NCBI GenBank assembly: GCA_025526935.1
Contig: JAHLKD010000105.1
Span: 1-64,000 of the forward strand
Length of the DNA: 64,000 nucleotides
Direction: 5' to 3'
From: Cladochytrium replicatum
Taxonomy: Eukaryota; Chytridiomycota; Chytridiomycetes; Cladochytriales; Cladochytriaceae
This document shows positions 31,853 through 42,245 of the stretch, in pieces. The notes below the pieces were generated by a model, which saw only the letters and a program-made list of their open reading frames with translations, made no database searches and was not told where the DNA came from. Position numbers and translations under genes: made by a program. Position 1 is the first letter of the stretch. The number at the start of each line of letters is the position of its first letter.

Positions 31853-33591
31853 ATGGGAGAGGCAGCGCCAACATTGTTGGATACAAATAACGTAAAACAT
31901 GTGCTTGGGGAAGAAAGCAGTTCGGAGAGCACTCCAGGACGTCCAGCGGCACAACACTCTGCTCCAGTCTCTCGGATCCCACGTTTAATTCAATCTCCAA
32001 AAGCACAGAACAAAATTCCAATGATCAACCTTCAAGGTCAAAGAAGTCATTCTGTAACTGGGCAAATCGCCGCCGAGGAGAAGCCGGGAAGTTCAATTCT
32101 TGAATCAACTATGCTGTACAACAGATCTCGGCGACCTAGCACGGCACCAAAAGAGAGAACAGAGGTCAATGCAGTCATTCTCAGTCAAGAGTCTCGACGT
32201 GAGAAAGAGGTTGCGCAAAACAATCAGGAGGGGCAGCATCAGCTGAGACATGTGTTGGATGGTAGTTCAACTACAGCATCTTTGGACAGTATGGCCGCAC
32301 CGGTGAAAGAAGCGAGGAGGGCGCTCTCCGCGCGGTCTAGTGTCACCCTTAATGCTCGACAGTCGGAAGTTCAAGAAAACCTCAATGATGAGCCAAAAAT
32401 CAGTTCCATTGATAATAACGAGAAGAGAGCACGAAGTCAACTTGAATGTTCCTCCATCGCAAATCTAACAGCCAAGGAGCAATCGAGATCAAACTCGCTT
32501 CGTAATCCAGGTGCCGGAATGGCTGCAAGTGATTGTGCAGAACACCACCAGAGTGGAGGAATACCTCATGCGCACCATAATGACAGGTACAGCCATCGAT
32601 CATACTGCTCAAGATCGCCCCCAGGTTCGGTCCTCTTGTCCATGGTGCACTTTCGCCGCAACGGGACTCGTGCGACTACCACGGGGACATTGGGTAAATC
32701 CAATCGGCTGCCCTTCCTGAAAGGACTGAAAGAGGCGGTCGTCGATTCCGAACGAGGGCCGCCTACTTCTCCGATCAATCGCTTTGCGCTTGGAAGAGCG
32801 AGCTCTGTGCCACGATACCCACCTAGCTGTTTTACACCGCTCGGGTGTGGGGTGGAGGATCGCGCCTTCGGGATCACCTTGGCGGGCGGATGTGGAGAAA
32901 ACAGAGTTCTGGGACCAGCGTGTGTTTACGGAAGGACAGACGGATTCGTCAAAGCTCCACCTGTTCAAAGAAACGAGCACGTGCGTAAAACTAAAGGTGG
33001 GTTCCACATTATGGCCACTTTCGGGAGATATGATTATTGATTATATTCGAGGCATTTCAGTTGATGAGCAGAAAAGAAGCTCGAGTGAACTTTCTTTGGC
33101 GGATGCAAGCAGAAGAAGGAATCTGTACGAGTGCATTATGTCAGAGCAGCGGGCAATTTTGCATCGTCGCAAGTATGGGCTTTGTTTTTTTCTCTTGGTG
33201 CACCAATAAACTCGTCAACTCTTCTCAGCCTTGAGAGATCTTCGAATCCAAGACTCGTTCTCTCTGATTCAAGTTCTAAAAATCCGAAATTGTTCACCAG
33301 GTTTGGATCAAACTTTGAATGGAGCAGAACCACACGATTGCTTGTGCAAGCTCGAGAAGACTGTCATGCATGGCCATCGTCCGAGGTAAATTGAATAAGT
33401 GACGCAGGCTTAAAAACTTTCAGATAAATTCCTCTCATTAGGAAAGGTTTGGAAGGAGAGAGTGGGTGGACAACGACCAGAGGAAACGTCAGTCCTGCTA
33501 CCGTGAGAAACTGGGCCGATTGCGATACTGCAACGAAGATCACCTGGACTGGCTGCGTAACCTGGCCCCAGCCGAAATCGATTCTACATAA
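31853..33591 (+). CDS. Unrecognised multi-exon protein
   Basis: The N-terminal exon from the ATG at 31853 encodes a disordered, Ser/Arg/Gln-rich region. After a probable intron ending near 32510, an alpha-helical part follows (VPEWLQVIVQNTTRVEEYLM). After a likely 39-nt intron (32697-32735) comes GRLLLRSIALRLEERALC. The last exons (to 33172, 33229-33385, 33442-33591) join in one frame through WRADVEKTEFWDQRVF and RRNLYECIMSEQRAIL to a basic C-terminus (REWVDNDQRKRQSCYREKLG, then LDWLRNLAPAEIDST). The C-terminal part looks folded and constrained, but I do not recognise the family. The first exon junction (32370-32510) is a guess; a longer single frame through it is possible but loses the C-terminal part. 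Confidence 0.55.
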
Positions 33592-33727
33592 ACTTGGAAT
33601 ATGTGTAAATCCGAAAGCGAAACATTGGAGTCCACAAGAAGTTCCTATTTTTGTGGCTGGTGTGGCTGGTGTCCTTTCTGTGGCTCGTTTTCTCCCGCCT
33701 GAATTTCATTTCCACACGCATCAACAA

Positions 33728-34464
33728 ATGGCCCCGTACAAGACGTTCTTCGGCCAGAGGGTGTGGCCCGCACCAATCCTGCGCCTGTACTACCCGTTCT
33801 TCTTCTCCGGATCTCTGGCGTACTTCGGCTTCGCTGCTGCTCACTTTGGCATGATGAACGGTGAGTGCACCATAGGTGTCCCGAGCGTTTGGAGGAGATC
33901 CAGATCGAAGAGAGGCTATAGATAATCCTCATTAGTGACTTTGCTTATGTAGCTCTCATGGCTAACTGTTTGGGTGACCTTTGCAGATCCTAATGACAAG
34001 TGGGACAAGATTGTGTAAGTTAGATTTGATAAATTCCAAGGAGCCAGCTCGAGTGCGGTAGTCACAGAATTCGGGATTTTAGCACTTGATGACTTTTCCT
34101 TTGGAGCTGAGGGATTTTGGGAATGGACGAGCTGATGTTGACGATGGATGCCAGCTTTCAGTGAGAAGTGTTACAGGACGATGAAGGAGATGAAGTCGTC
34201 GATAAGTTGGAGCTCATGGTGGAGAAGATTAGGATTCGGACAGCTGTGTCTGCGGGAGGGAGCATGGAGAGATTTACAATCACTTCTTAGACTCTGACCC
34301 CTTTACTCGAAAATGCTTTCAGTGACAATGCCAAGAAATCGACCGAGGACAACCTTGCATTCAACGCTGCGTCGATTTGGTACGAAAAGGAGGTCTACAA
34401 CAAGGGTCTCAACCCCTTCACGTACAAGGAGCCCGCTGCCGACGACTCGCACGGCCAACACTGA
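33728..34464 (+). CDS. ATP18: ATP synthase F0 subunit j (Atp18-like)
   Basis: Three exons (33728-33860, 33987-34014, 34323-34464) give 100 residues. The first exon carries the whole family signature: VWPAPILRLYYPFFFSGSLA, one transmembrane helix with the PxPIL..YxPFF pattern of yeast Atp18. Exon 2 encodes NDPNDKWDKI. Atp18 is a small accessory subunit of the membrane sector of mitochondrial ATP synthase at the dimer interface. About 40 extra C-terminal residues (SIWYEKEVYNKGLNPFTYKE) make it longer than the ~60-residue yeast protein. The 308-nt second intron is the longest placed in the window; I saw no other gene in it. Confidence 0.85.
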
Positions 34465-34726
34465 ATGGCTCTCAATACATCCTTCCAATGACGCAACTGT
34501 GGAATAGAATTATTGAAAAAGAGAAATGCATTATCGAGTCTCATCGGATCTGATTTTGGAGACCTTCATTCGAGTGGGCATAATGATGTCCTGATATCCT
34601 CCCCCTATCATTGGCATATAAACTTTCACCATCCCACAGAAGGTATCTCGCCTTCCTCGTGCGCTGGTTGGTCGACACGCGCCACCGCACACCACCCACA
34701 CAAATCCCAGAGACACTTCAAAGGCA

Positions 34727-36659
34727 ATGGAAAACATCCAGAAGTTCTTCCACGACGCGGCAGAGAAGATCGAGAGCTTCACCAGCCAGTTCAAGGTATG
34801 CTGATGAGGCTTCTGCAGCATGCTATCTGTGTGAATGGCATTTTGATCTGGTCCTCCAACTCGTCATTGTGCAATCAAAGGGCACTGTTGAACACCCTGA
34901 CACGAAGCTGCAGAAGAGCTACACTATCAGCGATGTTGGACAGATCCACAGGGCCCCGGGCGGTGGAAGGCGACTCGTCGTGTGTGTCGATGGAACTTGG
35001 GCATCAGGTGGCACCCAGGTTGATGTTCGCAGTTTGGGTATGTGAGCAAAATTCCGTTGTTTGATTCAAATTCACTTTCATAACAGGTGGAGTTAAAGAC
35101 CAACCCATCAACACTCCTTCCAATGTCTTCAAGTTCGCGGTTTTGGCTGGAGGTGCCCGTGTGATCAAAAATGTTGATCCTCATGCCCATGCGCGTACGT
35201 GCTTCATCAAGACTTTTAATGAAGCGCTCTTGTGGGCTCACATTTTTGTCGTCGTATTTAGAGCTGGTCTACTACCACGCTGGTGTGGCAACGGAGAAAG
35301 AGGCAAGGGACAAAAACAAGACCTTTTACGAGGGTCTTTTCGGTAACATTAACGAGCACATCCTTGATGTATGGTGTTGTCTGATCCTTTGTGACTTTGC
35401 TGATAAAATGTTGCAGGCTTATGCTTGGCTAGCGAAACAATACCGCGAAGGAGATGAGATTTATGCCGTCGGCTTCAGCCGCGGAGCCACTATCGTCCGC
35501 TCCCTCCTTGGGTTCATTCGCCACGTTGGGCTGGTGAAGGCCAGTAGCCAAAAACAAGAGGATATAATTTCGTAAGAATCACGTTTTTCAGATATCAGCT
35601 TGTCTGACGCTTGTGTCACAACACCAAGTGTCGTTCGCGAAGCGTTCAAGGTGTACCAAGCCCGTGAAGACGACGAAGCAGTCGAGTTCAAGGAAAAGTG
35701 TGCTGAATTCCGAGGACAACACTGTTGGCCTAGCGTGTCCCTTAAGTTCCTTGGTGTTTTCGACACTGTGGAGTCGCTTGACGTCCCCAAGAGCCTGGTA
35801 GGCGAAGATGTCCTCCAAGGGTTCCTCACTGCTGCCGGGATGATGGAGCGCAACAACTTCCATGATATTCGGGTAAGATTGGATGGATTTTTAACTGTAT
35901 CTTTCTTGACTCGTAATTCAGGTGACCCCTGCGGTCGAACACGCTTACCACGCGCTTGCGATCGATGAAAACCGCGGAAACTTTATCCCCACGTTGTTCG
36001 AGCCTGTCGACCCGGCTAACCCTCCGAAGCACCGCGAGCAGCGCTGGTTCCGAGGTAAATTTTGGAAGCTAGTTACTTACCAAAGGTTTCTGACTTGTTT
36101 TACAGGTGGTCACGACGACGTTGGCGGTGGGTGGTTCGAGTCTGGTCTGAGTAACATCACGCTCGAGTGGATCGCCTCGAAGGCTCGCCTTGCTGGGTTG
36201 GACGTTGCTCCTGTGTCGATGATTGACACCATCCTTGCAGTAAGAGGGTCTTTATACTGCAAATTTGCTATTATCTTCGCTAAATCGGTGGTTTTGTAAG
36301 CCTTTCACGTTGATGGGCGTCGATGGTGGAGATGGTGCAGATGATCAGACCGAGGCTCTCAACAAGATGCACAGCGCCGTATTCCACGACCCGTTGAAGG
36401 ACGACCCCGATGGAAACGTGATGACCGGTCCTAAGGTGGTCCGTGACATCACGTAAGTTCATAACGGAGAATGGCTTTTGAAGTCTCGTTTTCTAACCGC
36501 TCGATACATAGTGACTATGTGGAGTCCGGCAAGTACTTCCCCTCCTCGATCGATGAGTCTGTCCTCAGAGTCTTGAAGGACGCTCCTCTGCCGGAGAACG
36601 TTGTAAAATTTTTATCAAAGCACGACCCTGCTGCACTCAGTGCGGCTGGATTTCCTTAA
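34727..36659 (+). CDS. DUF2235 / Tle1-like alpha/beta hydrolase
   Basis: Ten exons (34727-34795, 34881-35037, 35087-35194, 35262-35368, 35417-35571, 35629-35872, 35922-36054, 36106-36239, 36301-36452, 36512-36659) give 468 residues, all phases matching. Diagnostic motifs: LVVCVDGTWASGG near the start, nucleophile elbow GFSRGA, FLGVFDTVESL (candidate catalytic Asp), EHAYHALAIDE, and GGHDDVGGGW (candidate catalytic His). This set defines the DUF2235 family, which includes bacterial type VI phospholipase effectors of the Tle1 type and many fungal proteins of unknown role. Substrate unknown; a phospholipid is possible by family. No signal peptide. Two decayed copies follow in tandem. Several introns end in AAG rather than CAG or TAG. 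Confidence 0.92.
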
Positions 36660-36995
36660 AAGCCGACGTGAACACAAACCGTCTTGACAAAGAAAATTGG
36701 CTTTCAGTTTTTGGTCTCGTGTGTTCAGTGAATGTCTATGTGTCCTTTTTTTTTCTGATTTGCTGCCGTTTTTCATTGACCACTTCAGTCTTGGGATGGA
36801 GCTGAGTACATAAAGCAGAAATGCGTTATAATATAGCTGTTCAATACTAATTCGGAAGGCGGAATCACTTTGTGTGATAAATTTACTGAATAAGTTTGGC
36901 ATCACAATCCCAGAAACACTTATTTTTGCCATGAGCCATTTTTGCCATTCAATGGCTACATGACAGCGAGGCAATTCTGAAAGATAATCTCTGTC

Positions 36996-37255
36996 GAAAG
37001 TTCTTCCACGATGCTGTCGGGAAGGTTGAGGATTTTGCCAACAGTTTCAAGGTGGTTTCCTTCGTAACTGCACCATCAACTTTGCTCTGACGTTTTGTGA
37101 TTTGGAAGGTAAACAATGAGCATCCCGACTGGAGGAAGGGATACACGATCAGCGATGTTGGTCAGATCAGGCCCGCGACGGAAGGAGGACGCAAGTTGGT
37201 CGTGTGCGATGGGCATCCCGAGCCAACCAAAAAGAAGTTCGCAGTTTGGGTAGGT
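36996..37255 (+). pseudogene. 5' fragment of a DUF2235 hydrolase copy
   Basis: Only the first two exons are represented: KFFHDAVGKVEDFANSFK, then NNEHPDWRKGYTISDVGQ and GGRKLVVCDGH, where the following TW of the DGTW block is lost. No ATG remains in place and similarity ends near 37255. It is closer to copy 3 than to the intact gene. Confidence 0.85.
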
Positions 37256-37552
37256 GAAGTTTGGAGGATCTGTTTGCTGTACTTCTTTCCTTGTGACCGT
37301 TGTACAGTTGTGTCGATATCCCTCAAATACTATAACCTATTTCTTGTCAAACATGCACCACCTGACTGATACCGGATATCATCTGCATCTGGCTCCCAAA
37401 CCCTTTTCTGCAAATGGCAAACAAAATTGGCAAAATGGGCGAACAAATATGCACAGGCCAACCGCGCGAGTAGACATTGGGGTAGTTATAGACAACTCCA
37501 CCGTCCCTCAGCAGACCTTGCTTCTTCGAAACATGCAATCCATTTGAAAGGT

Positions 37553-39421
37553 AGTGCATGATGTTGTAGAGAAGGTTGAGGACTTTGCCAACAGCTTCAA
37601 GGTGTGTCCCTCCGATCTGAAAGCACGTCGATCCTGACCATGGAACCTCCTGGGTGAAGAATGAGCATCCCGACTGGAAGAAGGGGTACACGATCAGTGA
37701 TGTTGGGCAGAGCAGGCGTGCACCGAAAGGAGGACGCAAGTTGGTCGTGTGCATTGACGGAACATGGGCGTCGGGAGGCAACCAGACGGATGGTTCGCAG
37801 TCTGGGTTAGCCGAAATAATACGGCCCAAACCATCTTTTCTTTTTTTGATTTTTTTCAGGCGGGATCAAGGAGCAGCCCATCAGCACCACATAGAACATT
37901 TTCAAGTTTGCAGTCTTGGTAGGCGGTGCTCGCGTCATCAAGAATGCCGATCCCAAAGCTCCTGGGGTTAAGTAAGATATCATAGGGTGATTCAGGAGCT
38001 TATAGTTTGTTTCGGTTAGAACTGGTGTACTACCACGCTGGCGTTGCCACTGAGAAGGACAAGAAGGATAAAACCACCGCATTCTGGGAGGCGTTGGTCG
38101 GAAACATCAATGAATACATTATGGATGGGAGTTGAACTGCTATTGCCACACAGAATCATTGATTATACCGATTGAAAAGGCATATGCTTGGTTGGCCAGA
38201 ATCTACCGTGAAGGTGATGAAATCTTCGCTGTGGGATACAGTCGCGGTCCAAAATCGTTCGATCCTTGCTTGGGTTCATTCGACACGTTGGGCTGGCTAA
38301 AGCATCGGGCCTTGAGCAGGATGAGCTAGAATTGTGAGTAGCCGAAACAATTTTCATGTTTTTGTTGGCTAGATTGAAGCCAAAGGTTGGTGCGTGGTGC
38401 CTTCAAGGTGTACCAACAGCGGGAGGATGACGAGCCGGCAACTTTCAAACAACGGTGTGACGAATTCAGGGCAAAACATTGCTGGTCGACTGTGGCCCTT
38501 AAGTTCCTCGGTGTTTTCGAAACCGTAGCGATGCTGGATCTCCCTGAATACATTCTTGCCAATGAAGAGGCGGCGCAAGGAGTCCTCCAAGCGACTGGCA
38601 ACATCCAACGCAACAACTTCCATGATCTTCGAGTGAGCCAATTGTCAAACGTGCACAGCTCAGAAGGGGTAATTCTTTGTCCTTCCAGGTAACTCCAGCG
38701 GTGGAATACACATACCATGCACTTGCTATCGACGAGAACCGAGAAAACTTTACGCCAACACTGTTCGAACCAGCAGAACCAGCAAATCCTCCGAAACATC
38801 TCGAACAGCGTTGGTTCCGAGGTACTCCAGATCCCGGTTTTCTGGTATTTCCTGTTTCCTCAACCAAGGTTCATTGCAGGCACGCATTGGAGGTGGGGAG
38901 TTCCAAACCTGTTTGAGTGATACTACACTTGAATGGATGACGCAGAAGGCAAAGAGTGCAGGCTTGGATGTCGCACCTGTTTCGTTTGTCGACACAATCT
39001 TAGCTGTATGTTTGGGACTGCAATTGTAAAGAAGGGCTCTTGATGAACACTTTTCTGATCACTTTTGTCCAGCCATTCACGTTGATGGGTAATGACGGTG
39101 GAGATGGTGCGGATGACCAAACCGAAGCGCTTGCGAGATCCACAGTAGTAATATGAGGGATCCGATGAAGGACACCCCTAACGGAACGCTTAAGTTTGGG
39201 AGGAAAGTCCCTCGCGACATAAGGTAAGTGGAGAGTTGTAAAGCTTGAATTGTATGTTGGCTAACTTGTCCTGCAACAATTAAGCGACTACGTGGATTCT
39301 GGCATCTACTTCCCTTCTGCTATAGACGATTCGGTGTTCAAGTTGCACTATCCACTTCCCAAAATGTGGTTGATTACTTGAAAAAGCATCCTGGAGCGCA
39401 CAAGAACGTCCTTCAGGCATA
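37553..39421 (+). pseudogene. Decayed full-length copy of the DUF2235 hydrolase
   Basis: All parts of the intact gene at 34727-36659 can be followed in order: VEDFANSFK, LVVCIDGTWASGG, GGIKEQPIST, AYAWLARIYREGDEIFAVGY, FLGVFETVAMLDLPEYI, EYTYHALAIDEN and PFTLMGNDGGDGADDQTEAL. Lesions: an in-frame TAG after GGIKEQPISTT (37890s), a frameshift inside the nucleophile elbow (GYSRG then out of frame), loss of the GGHDDVGGG block near 38880, and frameshifts near 39140 and 39340. No start Met lies in the expected place. This is a pseudogene by every reading I tried. Most intron positions match those of the intact gene, so it arose by DNA duplication, not retrocopying. Confidence 0.9.
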
Positions 39422-39518
39422 AGAACGAGTAATTGTATCTGCCGTCTGTTGCGTTATCTCCATGATGAAAATAATTACGAACATTTCTTATTAAGACCCG
39501 TTGCAACCTTTAACAATG

Positions 39519-40902
39519 CTATGCTCCAAATTCTTTCTCCCTTCTAGCACGCGAGAACGGATCCCGGACCACTTCCTGCTCACCACCAGCTCCCTTCCGC
39601 ATGGTTCCCATTTCCGGCGCTGGTAATAACTCCCTCGAGAGTGATTTCGGATCGCCCACAAACGTCGGGAACGGAACACCGCCGTTGTCGCCCTTCTGAG
39701 CCCACACGGGGAAAGCTTCCTTACGGAGCCACTTCTTCACCGCGTCCACAATGCGCACGGGGGAGTTTTCCTTCCCCGGGACCCCGCCCTTCACGAAAAT
39801 GAGATTGTTGTGAGGATCCACTTTCATGACCTGTATGATATAAAGTCGATATTATCAGATTAAGAAGTGATCCTCATGAAGTGCACACCTTCAAGCTTTG
39901 AACGGTCCGCAACTTTCCGCCCATTCGTCCGGGCATTTTCTTTCCAGGGAATACACGGGCCGGAGTCTACGGTTCACAATTGAGTTGTAAGTCCGACACT
40001 TAAACTCGAAAGGCAATGATTCTCACCTTACGATGACCGGTGGAACCGATAGACCTGTGTGCAAGCGAAACACCGTGGGATGCGGGCTGACCTTTGAAAC
40101 CCCACTTCTTCATACCTCCTTGGAAACCCTTCCCAACCCTAGTATAAAAAACTCAGTGAGTTCTTCCATGTTCGATATGGAAAAGCTCACGATTTGGAAG
40201 TGCAATCTACGTATTGTCCTGGAACGAAATGGGCCGCGTTCAAGACAACACCTACCAAAAATCTAAGCGCGATGATCAACTGATTCAAGCATTCAGGAGT
40301 ACCAGTGGGAAGCACAGCATCAGCAGATACTCTAAATTCAGCCAAAATCCTTCTTGGAGCAACTCCGACTCGTCGATAGTGGAATAGCTGCTGGCGACGA
40401 CACGCACCAGGGCGAACACGGATAGCGCCAACTTCGACCATATACGATCCAACCTGGTAGTCCCACCGAGTCTTCAAGACCTGATTGTCAACAATCTTTG
40501 ATGGCTATGAGTACCCATAAGCAGCTGTGTGATACTTTATGGATTCACCTGGATCACGGTAACTGGTGTCAGCACACCCCACTCGTCCCATACAGCGGTC
40601 ATCCCACGCTTTATCCCGAGCAAGCCGCATCGAAGCGAATTAGGGGTCCAAGTTCGGGCCGCAGGGACCGGCGGAGGATGGGCCGGTCTTCGCAAGCCTC
40701 CGATACGTGCGAAAGAGCGCGGGGGACGTGCTGGGATTACGGGAGTGTAGATATGCGGAGGGATGGCAGTTGCGAGCATTCGACGGGAAGTATGGACAGG
40801 AAATGCGACGGCAGATTTTCTCAGCGACTGGGTGCGAGCAATAGCGAGTGAGCAGAGGAATCCTCGAGCGTTGCGCATCGTCGCCGCTGCCGCATCCGCC
40901 AT
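39519..40902 (-). CDS. Mitochondrial large-subunit ribosomal protein uL3m
   Basis: Six exons (40902-40549, 40504-40303, 40251-40191, 40138-40027, 39966-39889, 39830-39519) give about 372 residues. The uL3 signature is complete: [52 protein letters not shown], then [20 protein letters not shown] and [15 protein letters not shown]. The Arg/Ala/Ser-rich N-terminus ([17 protein letters not shown]) is a mitochondrial presequence. uL3 binds 23S-type rRNA near the peptidyl-transferase centre. A C-terminal tail of about 50 residues beyond the conserved core is basic. The start is chosen at MADAAAATM; an earlier Met is possible. Divergent from the SFT2 gene. Confidence 0.95.
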
Positions 40903-41115
40903 TTGTTGAATCATTTCAAGAAGTTTGGGGTTGAAAAGACTCACGTGTAAAATTTGGACGATCAAACCAAGACGGTTCTCCGAATTATTACATAAAAAAC
41001 AGTTGTTAGCTAGCGGTTGTTGTTCTAACTCTTCGCACAGATTATCTCATTGAACCAGCAGAATTCAAAAGTAAAAATGAAATCCCTTTGCGCTCACGTG
41101 CACACGACTCCTAGC

Positions 41116-42124
41116 ATGTCGGAGCAACGGACTTTCAGCGCGTCGCTGCAGGCATTCAACACGCGGTCGGGGTCGGCGAACGGGCAACGATCAAGTCGTC
41201 CAGGGAGCGTTGGATCTATGTTTCAAAATCTGAGGAATCCTTTCTCGTCCTCGCAGGGCGGAAGCTCGCCTGGTGGTGGTGGTTCAGAAGATCGACAGTC
41301 GCTTTTGTCAAGCTGGAGAGACTCTGCGCAAAGTGAGCACTATGTGGGAGAAATTAAGTTCATGGGGTTGTTGATTGAACGTGTATATCTACTTTCAATC
41401 AGATGCGTTAGCAGCTGTTGGCCTGGCAGATAGTTCTCCACAACAAGAGGACGAATTCTGCGGCCTAACTTTCTGGCAGAGGCTTCTCGGATTCGCCACT
41501 TGCCTATTTATGGCCTTCATTTGCTTCCTCTTCGTGAGTCCACAACCCGAAATTGCTACCAATTCTGATCGTGGAGGTTTGCAGGCATTTTTCTCGCTTC
41601 CACTGGTCGTTTTAAGACCGGCCAAATTTGCGACTCTGTACACTGTTGGGTGCGTATAATAGGGTTATGATTTTCCACAAATCTTACAGTTTTATCGTTG
41701 CCTTCCATGTTTCAAAGGTCGATATTGGCTCTATCTAGGTAAAAACCAGCCGAAACTTCTTTCCTTTCAGTCAGACTATTTTTTTGCCTTCAACAGCATG
41801 GCCCTCCTTAAAGGTCCCAGGGCACATTTCAAGCACATTACTTCTCGAGAGCGACTGCCCTTCAGTATCGCATACTTCTCGTCGATGATCCTGACATTAT
41901 ACTTTGCCCTCGTCGTAAGGAAGATCAGTCAACGTTGCGTCTTTGAATCTGACTTAATCTCTTCATTGTAGCAATCCTCTTACATATTCACCATTTTGTT
42001 CAGCATCATCCAACTGCTGGCGTTGTTGTGGTACTTGGGCAGCTATGCACCAGGGGGAACCTCCATTATGAGCAGTTTCACCAGATGGCTAACAGGGACT
42101 GGAAGTATCCGACTTCCAGTTTAG
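41116..42124 (+). CDS. SFT2: SFT2-family vesicle transport protein
   Basis: Multi-exon membrane protein. A Ser/Gly-rich cytosolic N-terminus (about 75 residues) is followed by four helices: GLTFWQRLLGFATCLFMAFI, FFSLPLVVLRPAKFATLYTV, IAYFSSMILTLYFALV and FTILFSIIQLLALLWYLGSY. The blocks LTFWQRLLGF, RPAKFATLYTVG, GPRAHFKHI and LALLWYLGSYAP are the SFT2 pattern. SFT2 acts in endosome-to-Golgi fusion with Got1 and syntaxins. Exon joins near 41640-41800 (two small exons) are approximate. The start could be the upstream Met at 41077. Ends 120 bp before the formin. Confidence 0.88.
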
Positions 42125-42245
42125 CAAAAATTTTTGTGCGATAATGTTGCTATTTCTCAGAAAGTTGGCTTCTTTTCGCACGTCGTTCCTCGCAAGCCAC
42201 ACATCGTGTTTCGCGTTTTGAATTTACCGTAAGACATATGTAGCG

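Noticed and set aside
37347-37829. 160-codon minus-strand frame between the hydrolase copies
   Set aside because: It is antisense to the decayed hydrolase exons, with no independent support.
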